In this document: one piece after another, positions 7,743 to 13,545 of the stretch
Position numbering within the stretch: position 1 is the first letter of the stretch
How the letters are laid out: each line of letters opens with the position of its first letter
From: Bacteroidales bacterium
GTDB taxonomy: Bacteria > Bacteroidota > Bacteroidia > Bacteroidales > Tenuifilaceae
Reading direction: 5' to 3'
Assembly: GCA_008933525.1 (NCBI GenBank)
Contig: WBUV01000040.1
Location: 1-13,545, forward strand
Length of the DNA stretch: 13,545 bases
Made by a program: the position numbers and the translations under genes
Notes under the pieces: model-generated
Told to the model about the DNA's origin: nothing
What the model saw: only the letters and a program-made list of their open reading frames with translations
Databases searched by the model: none

Positions 7743-9163
7743 TTCCCTTTTATCTTTTTCAATCCCAACTCTTCCGCTTTTTTTTCCATCAGTTGGTAGG
7801 CTTCTTGGTAATCGTTCCTAATTATACCATCAAGAATTGCATCCTTGATAACTGTTTTGATGATTCCAATTTCTCTCCCTGGCCCAATGCCATAGGTTTC
7901 CATAATAATTTCACCGGTAATTGGCGGTTGAAAATTACGAACAGCATCTTTCTCCTCAATCTCCTTTAGTTTTTCACGAACTATTTTGAAATTTGCAAGA
8001 TGTTTACGTACTGTATTATCGTTTTTCGATGTGATATCGGCTTCGCAAAGATTCATTAAATCATCAATGTCGTCACCTGCATCAAAGAGTAATCGTCGAA
8101 CTGCAGAGTCTGTAACCTCCTCCTGCGATAGAACTATTGGCCGCAAATGAAGTAGTACCATTTTTTGAACAAACTTCATTTTTTCGTTAAGTGGAAGCTT
8201 TAACCGCCTAAAGATATTCGGAACCATTTTGGCACCTAGAAACTCGTGGCCATGAAATGTCCATCCTTGACCGCCAATGAATTTTTTAGTTGCAGGTTTT
8301 GCAATATCGTGGAGTAGTGCAGACCATCTTAACCACAGATCGTCAGAGGTTTTTGCCAGATTATCGAGTACTTGAAGCGTATGGTAGAAGTTATCCTTAT
8401 GGCTTACGCCATTTTTAGTATCAACCCCTTTTAGTTTGGAAATTTCTGGGAAAAGAATATCGAGCAGGCCTGTTTCGTTTAGTAATAGAAAACCGGTTGA
8501 AGGTTTTGGTGCAAGCATCATTTTATTGACTTCGTCGATAATTCGCTCCATCGAAACAATGCTGATTCTATCCTTAATTTTTTTTATCGATGCAAATGTT
8601 TTTGGCTCAATATCGAAGTTCAGTTGAGTGGCAAAACGTATTGCCCGAATCATGCGTAGAGGATCATCGGAGAAGGTAATGTCAGGGTCGAGAGGAGTTC
8701 TGATAAGCCTATCCTCTAAATCCTTAATTCCGTTGAAAGGGTCAATTAAATTGCCGTAGGTTTCGGCGTTTAGGCTTATGGCCATTGCATTTATTGTAAA
8801 ATCTCTCCGTTGTAGATCGTCTTCCAATGTGCCATTTTCAACGATTGGCTTTCGTGAATCCAAGCGGTACGATTCTTTACGTGCGCCAACAAACTCAACC
8901 TCAAGGTCGTTATACTTAAGTTGGGCTGTTCCAAAATTCTTGAAGTAAGAAACCTTGGCTCCCTTAACCTCTTTTGAAACAGACTTGGCAAAATCAATTC
9001 CACTTCCAACAACAACTATATCTATATCCTTTGAGTTTCGCTTAAGGAATATATCGCGTACATAGCCTCCAATTACAAATGCTTGTAAATTCTCTGTGTC
9101 AGCCACTGATTTAACTATGCTGAATATCTTATGGTTTATGTGTTCTTTCAAAGTTGATTTCAA
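7739..9163 (-). CDS. cca: CCA-adding tRNA nucleotidyltransferase (class II, with HD domain)
   Basis: This enzyme adds or repairs the 3'-terminal CCA of tRNAs without a nucleic-acid template. The 474-aa product has the class II nucleotidyltransferase head: GGYVRD at 32-37, metal-binding Asp46 and Asp48 in [17 protein letters not shown] at 119-128 and [11 protein letters not shown] at 167-177. An RNA-binding neck and an HD domain follow (HxxQ-type His261, His285-Asp286 in LLHDIAKP, His304). Such HD domains can give phosphatase or phosphodiesterase activity. Length fits Bacteroidetes homologues. The only start consistent with the family N-terminus is TTG at 9163, because an in-frame TGA lies two codons upstream. 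An alternative TTG lies at 9151. The stop overlaps the convergent lipoprotein gene by 4 bp with no terminator between them. A strong -7 promoter element lies upstream. Confidence 0.93.
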   Translation of the reverse strand: MKSTLKEHINHKIFSIVKSVADTENLQAFVIGGYVRDIFLKRNSKDIDIVVVGSGIDFAKSVSKEVKGAKVSYFKNFGTAQLKYNDLEVEFVGARKESYRLDSRKPIVENGTLEDDLQRRDFTINAMAISLNAETYGNLIDPFNGIKDLEDRLIRTPLDPDITFSDDPLRMIRAIRFATQLNFDIEPKTFASIKKIKDRISIVSMERIIDEVNKMMLAPKPSTGFLLLNETGLLDILFPEISKLKGVDTKNGVSHKDNFYHTLQVLDNLAKTSDDLWLRWSALLHDIAKPATKKFIGGQGWTFHGHEFLGAKMVPNIFRRLKLPLNEKMKFVQKMVLLHLRPIVLSQEEVTDSAVRRLLFDAGDDIDDLMNLCEADITSKNDNTVRKHLANFKIVREKLKEIEEKDAVRNFQPPITGEIIMETYGIGPGREIGIIKTVIKDAILDGIIRNDYQEAYQLMEKKAEELGLKKIKGN

Positions 9164-9186
9164 ATTTCAGGCATTACTGGCATCAT
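9160..9186 (-). CDS. Putative 8-codon leader ORF overlapping the cca start
   Basis: Within the predicted cca leader, ATG ATG CCA GTA ATG CCT GAA ATT TGA encodes MMPVMPEI. Its TGA stop (9162-9160) overlaps the TTG start of cca (9163-9161) as TTGA. This geometry is like stop/start translational coupling. It is the only ATG context between the predicted transcription start and the cca reading frame. No protein evidence exists, and a one-base sequencing error could also create it. Treat it as a hypothesis. Confidence 0.3.
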   Translation of the reverse strand: MMPVMPEI

Positions 9187-9206
9187 GCCGTTTGTTATTC
9201 TTTGTG

Positions 9207-9237
9207 CAAAGGTAGCATTTATTGAACTTTTGTCATA
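9207..9237 (-). promoter_or_regulatory. Candidate promoter of cca
   Basis: On the minus strand TACCTTTG (9214-9207) matches the Bacteroidetes -7 consensus TAnnTTTG exactly. TATG (9237-9234) is one mismatch from TTTG, with a 19-bp spacer. The transcript would start near 9200, giving a leader of about 37 nt that contains the MMPVMPEI mini-ORF. Confidence 0.6.
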
Positions 9238-9277
9238 GAATTAGTGTTGATGATAACAAATATTAAGTATTATGATC

Positions 9278-9292
9278 TTCCATTGTATGGAA
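9278..9292. promoter_or_regulatory. Short dyad between the divergent cca and trxA promoters
   Basis: TTCCAT and ATGGAA are separated by TGT, making a 15-bp symmetric site in the 266-bp divergent gap. It could be an operator, but short AT-rich dyads arise often by chance and no regulator is encoded nearby. The rest of the gap is AT-rich and otherwise featureless apart from the promoters. Confidence 0.2.
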
Positions 9293-9346
9293 AATCAATA
9301 ACTCTAACACATAATGACAAATATCAATATATAAATATGTGAACAA

Positions 9347-9379
9347 TTTTAATATGTATTTGTTTTCTTATTACATTTG
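9347..9379 (+). promoter_or_regulatory. Candidate promoter of the thioredoxin gene
   Basis: TACATTTG at 9372-9379 is a perfect match to the -7 TAnnTTTG element. The -33 region is weak (TTTT at 9347-9350, 21-bp spacer). The start of transcription would be near 9385, with a leader of about 45 nt to the ATG at 9430. Confidence 0.45.
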
Positions 9380-9429
9380 CATCGAAATATCTATATATTT
9401 TAATTTGAAAACTAAAAAACAATATAACT

Positions 9430-9786
9430 ATGATTGAGTACTTAACACTAGAGACCTTTAAGACAAAGGTTTTTGACTTTGAAAATAACAAAGATTGGAA
9501 ATTTGAAGGCGACAAGCCTGCAATTATCGATTTCTATGCCGATTGGTGTGGGCCATGCAAAATGGTCGCTCCAATTTTGGAAGAATTATCGAAGGAGTAC
9601 GATGGTAAATTGAATATTTACAAAGTAGATACAGAGGCAGAGCAGGAACTTGCATCGGTATTTGGAATTCGTAGCATTCCTTCGTTGCTATTCATTCCAA
9701 TGAACGACCAGCCACAAATGGCCATGGGAGCACTTCCTAAAGAGTCGTTTAAGCAAGCATTCAAGGAAGTGTTGGGAGTAGAGTAA
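9430..9786 (+). CDS. trxA: Thioredoxin
   Basis: This small cytoplasmic disulfide reductase supplies electrons to targets such as ribonucleotide reductase and peroxiredoxins. The 118-aa product has the canonical active site WCGPC (Trp39-Cys43) after DFYADWC, and the cis-proline Pro84 in RSIPSLLF opposite it. It has the complete fold from an N-terminal strand to the terminal helix. No signal peptide is present. It is about ten residues longer than E. coli Trx, mainly an N-terminal extension (residues 1-28). That stretch includes a KDWKFEGDKP segment common in Bacteroidetes thioredoxins. It is monocistronic, divergent from cca, and ends 25 nt before a strong bidirectional terminator. Several trx paralogues are usual in this phylum, so the trxA symbol denotes the family and may not mark the housekeeping copy. 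Confidence 0.93.
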   Translation: MIEYLTLETFKTKVFDFENNKDWKFEGDKPAIIDFYADWCGPCKMVAPILEELSKEYDGKLNIYKVDTEAEQELASVFGIRSIPSLLFIPMNDQPQMAMGALPKESFKQAFKEVLGVE

Positions 9787-9811
9787 TTTCATTAGGAAAT
9801 TTATGAAACAG

Positions 9812-9839
9812 AAAAGAGGAGCGTGGGCTCCTCTTTTTT
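9812..9839. terminator. Bidirectional terminator between trxA and the Moco operon
   Basis: AAAAGAGGAGC (9812-9822) and GCTCCTCTTTT (9827-9837) form a perfect 11-bp stem with a GTGG loop. On the + strand it ends in six T residues (9834-9839), ideal for trxA. On the minus strand the complement of the left arm ends in four T residues, enough to stop the converging molybdenum cofactor operon 22 nt beyond its last gene. Confidence 0.88.
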
Positions 9840-9861
9840 AGTTTGATTCTGATTCCGAAAC

Positions 9862-10797
9862 TTAATGGCTGTCAATTCCCATTAGCATTAAAAACAGGTG
9901 TTTTTGAGTTTTAGCAATTTCGGCCATATACTCGCGAACCGCTTTAACACTTCCTGGAAGTGTGTAAACAAAGGTTTTACCCATTAGTCCTGCGACTCCT
10001 CGGCTTAATAAAGCATTAGGCTTTTCGGCACCATACTTAAGTCGAATCATTTCCATAATGCCCGGAATTTCCTTATCGAGCATTTGCTTAACAACTTCAG
10101 GAGTAATATCTCTAGCGCCAATACCTGTGCCACCGGTTGTAATAATAATATCGTAGTTTGCTTTTTTTGCACTTGTTAAGTGTTGTTTTAGTATATCAGC
10201 ATCGTCCGGAATAATAACCTTGTCAACAGAGTGCTGCCAGTTTAGTCCGTCAAAAAACTCCGCAATTAGTTTTGCAACTTCAGGACCGCTTAAGTCTTCA
10301 TACTCACCCTTGCTGGCCCTGTCGCTTAGGGTAATAACCTTTATTTTGTAAATTTTAGGGATGAACTCCAACTCATCGCCATCCTTTAGTTTTCCTCCTT
10401 TTAGAACCCGAACAAAAATGCCCTCTTTAGGCATTACGCAGTTTCCTACCTGGCGGTAAATTGCGCATCCATCGCCGTGGCACGATTTACCAATTTGAGT
10501 TACTTCCAATTCTATTCCGTTTCCAATAAATTTATCGCCTGGCTTGGTCTTGTAGAGTTCCAACCCTTGGGTGGTGATATTTTCAGCAAAATCGCCATGC
10601 TTAACATTTAGGTTGCTTGCAGTGGTAAATTTATCGATACTTTCGGTACCGAGCATGCTAACCTGCCTGTGCCAAGTTCCCGAATGGGCATCGCCTTTTA
10701 CCCCTAATGCGTTTAGTTCTATATACTCAACGGGATGTTTTACAGTTCCTTTTTTCTCAGAGATATTTACGGATATAACTTTAATTTTTGTGTTCAC
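9862..10797 (-). CDS. MOSC domain-MogA/MoaB fusion protein (molybdopterin adenylyltransferase)
   Basis: This is a two-domain cofactor protein of 311 aa. Residues 1-145 form a MOSC domain with ALGVKGDAHSG, HGDFAENI and the Cys-containing stretch IGKSCHGDGCAIY...GNCVMPKEGIF. MOSC domains of this kind bind or deliver molybdenum cofactor or sulfur. Residues about 150-305 form a MogA/MoaB domain that adenylylates molybdopterin before metal insertion. It shows ITLSDRASKGEYEDLSGP, TTGGTGIGARDITPE (with Asp230, equivalent to a catalytic Asp of MogA), RGVAG and TLPGS. The start is GTG at 10797; an in-frame TAG lies two codons upstream, so no earlier start is possible. It is the last gene of the Moco operon, 51 bp after moaC. 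The fusion is a recurrent arrangement in anaerobes, so this is not a chimera from assembly. Confidence 0.92.
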   Translation of the reverse strand: MNTKIKVISVNISEKKGTVKHPVEYIELNALGVKGDAHSGTWHRQVSMLGTESIDKFTTASNLNVKHGDFAENITTQGLELYKTKPGDKFIGNGIELEVTQIGKSCHGDGCAIYRQVGNCVMPKEGIFVRVLKGGKLKDGDELEFIPKIYKIKVITLSDRASKGEYEDLSGPEVAKLIAEFFDGLNWQHSVDKVIIPDDADILKQHLTSAKKANYDIIITTGGTGIGARDITPEVVKQMLDKEIPGIMEMIRLKYGAEKPNALLSRGVAGLMGKTFVYTLPGSVKAVREYMAEIAKTQKHLFLMLMGIDSH

Positions 10798-10833
10798 GGC
10801 TAGTGGGTTTGAGAAGTGAATTTTATTTGAAGC

Positions 10834-10866
10834 AAAGATTTAGAGAAATCAACCTTCTAAATCTTT
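10834..10866 (-). other. Inverted repeat spanning the moaC stop codon
   Basis: AAAGATTTAGA (10834-10844) and TCTAAATCTTT (10856-10866) form a perfect 11-bp stem with an 11-nt loop that contains the moaC TGA stop (10851-10849). On the transcribed minus strand no U-run follows, so it is not a standard terminator. It could stabilise the moaC end of a processed transcript or lower downstream expression. Confidence 0.4.
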
Positions 10867-11304
10867 TTTAGTTTTTTCGAGCAGTTTAATATCGCTTATT
10901 ACCATATTCTTGTCAACTGCTTTGCACATATCGTAAACGGTAAGCAGTGCTGTTGATGCAGCAGTTAAGGCTTCCATTTCGACTCCAGTTTGGCCAATGC
11001 ATTTCACATAGCTATTTACCTCGACCCCTTCGGTTGTAAGCGTTGCTTTAACGTCAACCTTTGTAAGCATAAGCGTATGGCAAAGAGGAATTAGCTCTGG
11101 TGTTCGTTTTGCAGCTTGAATTCCAGCAATTTCAGCAACGGTAAGTACATCGCCTTTTTTCATTTGGTTTTCGGAAATTAACCTTATGGTTTCCACAGAA
11201 AGTTTGATAAACCCTTTGGCTCGTGCCTCACGGATTTGATTTGGTTTATTGCCAACATCAACCATATTGGCTTTCCCGTTCTTGTCGATATGCGATAGGG
11301 TCAT
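10849..11304 (-). CDS. moaC: Cyclic pyranopterin monophosphate synthase
   Basis: This enzyme converts 3',8-cyclo-7,8-dihydro-GTP, the product of MoaA, into cyclic pyranopterin monophosphate, completing step one of molybdenum cofactor synthesis. The 151-aa product covers the whole family (about 150-165 aa). It shows VDVGNKPNQIREARA near the start and LIPLCHTL with His76. GVEMEALTAAS contains Glu109 and Glu111, and YDMCKAVDK contains Asp125 and Lys128, counterparts of the E. coli active-site Asp128 and Lys131. The usual CHPL is CHTL here, a mild substitution. The ATG at 11304 has a clear Shine-Dalgarno GGAGG, which is embedded in the end of moaA (GGAGGATAAACAATG). Only 3 bp separate the moaA stop from this start, so the two genes are translationally linked. 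Confidence 0.96.
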   Translation of the reverse strand: MTLSHIDKNGKANMVDVGNKPNQIREARAKGFIKLSVETIRLISENQMKKGDVLTVAEIAGIQAAKRTPELIPLCHTLMLTKVDVKATLTTEGVEVNSYVKCIGQTGVEMEALTAASTALLTVYDMCKAVDKNMVISDIKLLEKTKKDLEG

Positions 11305-11307
11305 TGT

Positions 11308-12108
11308 TTATCCTCCAATATTGTAAAATTCGCCATTTTGGTTTATTGTGCCACATTTGGGTTTGTTGGCCAAGGCCAAACTTAACGCTTGCTCTGCACC
11401 AAGTTCACGGACGCTATATCCCAAATCGTTGAAAAGGCAAGGTTTTAGAATTCCATTGGCGGTAAGACGTAAACGGTTGCAGATGCTGCAATCGCCACCT
11501 TCGCCACCCTCAACAATTCCAAAAGTGCCATTATCTAAGTCCATTTTTGGGATAAATCGAACCAAAAAACCGTTTTTATCTGCAAACTCTTTTACAGCAA
11601 TGGCATCTGGTTCCATTGAGTTTTTGCTTATTACGCAATTTAGTTTTATTGGGCTAAAGCCCAGCTCTTTTGCAAGCAAAAGGCCGTCAATAACATCGTT
11701 TATATTCCCAACCCTAGTGATTTGTTTGTATTTATTGTCATCAATAGTGTCAAGGCTAACGTTAATTCTTTGTAATCCGGCCTCCCTGAGTTGTTTTGCG
11801 AACTGCTTAAGTAGCACACCGTTGGTTGTCATGCTTAAATCGTTAATCTCAGGGATTTGCGCAAGCGATGCTATTAAATTAATAATGCCTTTACGCACTA
11901 AAGGTTCTCCTCCGGTTATTCGAACTTTCTCAAATCCTTGCTTTACGGCAACATTAACAAAAGTAACTATTTCCTCAAACGATAGAATGTCGCTATGCGC
12001 CATCTGTTCAATGCCTTCTTCGGGCATACAGTATGTGCATCGTAAGTTGCAACGGTCAGTGACCGAGATGCGGAGGTAATTAATACGTCTGTTATATTGG
12101 TCGAACAT
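11308..12108 (-). CDS. moaA: GTP 3',8-cyclase MoaA (radical SAM), unusually short
   Basis: This radical SAM enzyme rearranges GTP to 3',8-cyclo-7,8-dihydro-GTP, the first committed step of molybdenum cofactor synthesis. The N-terminal cluster motif is Cys20, Cys24, Cys27 (CNLRCTYC), preceded by RISVTDR and followed by ITGGEPL. The second, substrate-binding cluster motif is Cys207, Cys210, Cys224 with CNRLRLT, which keeps the two arginines that contact GTP. The essential C-terminal Gly-Gly is intact (NIGG). At 266 aa it is well below the usual 320-340. About 45-50 residues are missing between FIPKMD (about 185-190) and Cys207, and the tail is about 13 residues shorter than in E. coli. All catalytic motifs survive and the frame is continuous, so it is probably functional. 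The ATG overlaps moeA by 17 bp, with GGAG upstream. Confidence 0.9.
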   Translation of the reverse strand: MFDQYNRRINYLRISVTDRCNLRCTYCMPEEGIEQMAHSDILSFEEIVTFVNVAVKQGFEKVRITGGEPLVRKGIINLIASLAQIPEINDLSMTTNGVLLKQFAKQLREAGLQRINVSLDTIDDNKYKQITRVGNINDVIDGLLLAKELGFSPIKLNCVISKNSMEPDAIAVKEFADKNGFLVRFIPKMDLDNGTFGIVEGGEGGDCSICNRLRLTANGILKPCLFNDLGYSVRELGAEQALSLALANKPKCGTINQNGEFYNIGG

Positions 12109-13273
12109 CTACAAATTCTCCATTTTCAATCTTTTCAACCCCAATTGGAATACTTATTATACCATTGGCTTTTGCTAATACAAAAATATGCGCAGAGCCG
12201 TGAAATTCAACAGGGAAAACCTTGTTTTGTTCAGTTATAAGTACTGGAACGAATGCAAGTCTTTCACTCCGTTTTCTCTTATAATCAGCACCCATGGGAG
12301 CTTTAATTTGCAATGGGTTTAACGAGGTTGCGCCCATCATCTTTTGTAATGCAGGTTTTACCAATAGTTCAAACTGAATAAATGATGACACTGGATTGCC
12401 CGGTAAACCAAAAATTAACTTGTTACCTTTTGTTCCAAATGTAGTTGGTTTGCCAGGTTGAACTGCAACACTATCGAAATGGATTTGAATTCCGAGTTGT
12501 TCCATAATTTCTGGAACAAAATCAAAATCGCCCATCGATACACCACCAGTAAGAATAACCACATCGGATTTGTCGAGTGCTTCGGATATTGCCTTGTAGG
12601 TTGCCTCTCTTGTGTCGCCTACAATTCCCTTGTATAAAGGTTCAGCCCCGCAATTAATTACCTGCGATATAAGTTGATGCCCATTGCTATTGCGTATTTG
12701 GCTACCAGTTGGCTTTATGTTGGGCTCAACCAGTTCGTCACCCGTGGGAAGAATCGATACAATTGGCTTAACGGCTACTGTTGGTTTGTGACATCCTAAA
12801 GCAGCCATAATGGCGATATGTTTAGGCAGAATGGTGATGCCTTTCTCAATGGATAAATCACCAATTTGAATATCTTCGCCAAGTTCACAAATATTTGCTT
12901 TGGTTGATTTGCCAATGAGTTCGATATGATTTTCGTCGATAATTCTGGTATCTTCAATCATAAGAACACAATCGGCACCCAAAGGAATTGGTGCGCCAGT
13001 CATGATTTTGGAGCATTGGCCTTTGCCAACTGCCTTTGTAGGCATTACACCTGCAGGTATAACCTCAATTATTTCCAAAGAGCCACTAATGTCGGAAATT
13101 CTACATGCGTAGCCATCAACAGCAGTTTTGCGAAATGGTGGCATATTTATGTCGGATATTACATCCTGAGCAAGAATTCTTCCGGTACATTCCGAAAGAG
13201 TAACCACTTCGGTTTTATCCAAGGGGTTTGTTTTTGAAACTACAGTGTTATATGCTTCTTCGAAAGGTATCAT
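12092..13273 (-). CDS. moeA: Molybdopterin molybdenumtransferase MoeA
   Basis: MoeA inserts molybdate (or possibly tungstate) into adenylylated molybdopterin to finish the cofactor. The product is 393 aa from the ATG at 13273. The open frame extends to 13315, but those 14 extra residues (LFFSNFANDN region) lie outside the conserved start IPFEEAYNTVV, so the later ATG is preferred. Motifs in order: MPPFRKTAVDGYA, IMTGAPIPLGADCV, ILPTGDELV, RNSNGHQL, LTGGVSMGDFDFV, QPGKPTTFG, GLPGNPVSS, and a C-terminal domain IV that includes GSAHIFVLAKANGI. Length is normal (about 390-410). It is the first gene visible in the Moco operon and its end overlaps moaA by 17 bp. No clear promoter match was found upstream. 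Confidence 0.95.
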   Translation of the reverse strand: MIPFEEAYNTVVSKTNPLDKTEVVTLSECTGRILAQDVISDINMPPFRKTAVDGYACRISDISGSLEIIEVIPAGVMPTKAVGKGQCSKIMTGAPIPLGADCVLMIEDTRIIDENHIELIGKSTKANICELGEDIQIGDLSIEKGITILPKHIAIMAALGCHKPTVAVKPIVSILPTGDELVEPNIKPTGSQIRNSNGHQLISQVINCGAEPLYKGIVGDTREATYKAISEALDKSDVVILTGGVSMGDFDFVPEIMEQLGIQIHFDSVAVQPGKPTTFGTKGNKLIFGLPGNPVSSFIQFELLVKPALQKMMGATSLNPLQIKAPMGADYKRKRSERLAFVPVLITEQNKVFPVEFHGSAHIFVLAKANGIISIPIGVEKIENGEFVDVRPI

Positions 13274-13350
13274 CAGCAAAAAATTATCATTGGCAAAGTT
13301 GGAAAAAAATAGCAAAAAACGAAATGATTTTTGTTACATATCGAGCAGTA

Positions 13351-13392
13351 AGAAGATGGATGTTTGAAGTAGGAAGATTAGAGTAGGAGAGT
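13351..13392. repeat. Degenerate heptanucleotide array upstream of moeA
   Basis: Six consecutive 7-bp purine-rich units on the + strand: AGAAGAT, GGATGTT, TGAAGTA, GGAAGAT, TAGAGTA, GGAGAGT. Further purine-rich sequence continues to about 13410 with the period breaking down. The unit is the same GGAAGAT type as the array at 319-367, which is in the opposite strand orientation. The remaining sequence to 13545 is AT-rich with no gene or promoter I can support. Confidence 0.5.
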
Positions 13393-13545
13393 GGTGGAAG
13401 ATGAACGAGTTGTAAAGATGTTGAATAAGGCTATTTAAGTTAAATCTGGAGTTTATTTTGAAGAAAAAATACGCTTTCAAACGGATTGTTTCCAAAAATA
13501 ATTCTGTAAGTACTAAAATTGTATTTGAAATTTTCTGTTTAGACC

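Noticed and set aside
9862..10797. MOSC-MogA as an artefactual fusion or frameshift
   Set aside because: The frame is continuous, both domains are complete, and the same fusion is a known arrangement in other bacteria.
11348..12079. A 243-codon open frame on the + strand antisense to moaA
   Set aside because: It is fully antisense to a gene with clear radical SAM motifs and has no domain of its own. It is a shadow frame.
13274..13545. Molybdenum cofactor riboswitch or promoter before moeA
   Set aside because: No TAnnTTTG match with a suitable -33 element and no recognisable Moco riboswitch structure was found. Only the heptamer array and AT-rich DNA are visible.

Overview
The window looks like a chromosomal segment from a Bacteroidota (Bacteroidetes) genome. 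It is AT-rich. The gene families are typical of that phylum: a secreted S9B dipeptidyl peptidase, pyruvate phosphate dikinase, an HD-domain CCA-adding enzyme and a MOSC-MogA fusion. Intergenic regions are AT-rich, recognisable Shine-Dalgarno sites are few, and several gaps carry Bacteroidetes-type promoters (-7 TAnnTTTG with a degenerate -33 TTTG). The genus cannot be fixed from the sequence alone. No rRNA, tRNA, CRISPR, transposase or phage gene was found.

Layout. Positions 1-374 are non-coding: a probable terminator of an upstream gene, a stretch resembling a dispersed intergenic repeat, the terminator of the DPP IV gene, and a degenerate 7-bp tandem array. Positions 375-2558 (-) encode a secreted dipeptidyl peptidase IV. 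The divergent gap 2559-2944 holds both promoters and an 8-bp-period degenerate array. Positions 2945-5671 (+) encode pyruvate phosphate dikinase (ppdK), closed by a strong terminator. A two-gene (+) unit follows: an exported ankyrin-repeat protein with a predicted outer-membrane beta-barrel-like C-terminus (5855-7327), overlapping by 11 bp a cysteine-rich probable lipoprotein (7317-7742). That lipoprotein overlaps tail-to-tail by 4 bp with a CCA-adding tRNA nucleotidyltransferase (7739-9163, -), which starts at TTG behind a short leader ORF. Thioredoxin (9430-9786, +) is divergent from it and ends at a bidirectional terminator shared with the last unit.

Positions 13273 to 9862 (-) form a molybdenum/tungsten cofactor operon in the order moeA, moaA, moaC, MOSC-mogA. 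MoaA and MoaC make cyclic pyranopterin monophosphate from GTP. The MogA domain adenylylates molybdopterin, and MoeA inserts the metal. MoaD, MoaE and MoeB/MobA are not present, so the second pathway step must be encoded elsewhere. MoaA is unusually short (266 aa) but keeps both Fe-S cluster motifs and the C-terminal Gly-Gly.

Most of this is housekeeping or metabolic sequence. The least characterised parts are the ankyrin/lipoprotein pair, the compact MoaA, the leader-ORF arrangement before the CCA-adding gene, and the 7- and 8-bp-period degenerate arrays in three intergenic regions. I do not see convincing evidence for a wholly new multi-gene system.
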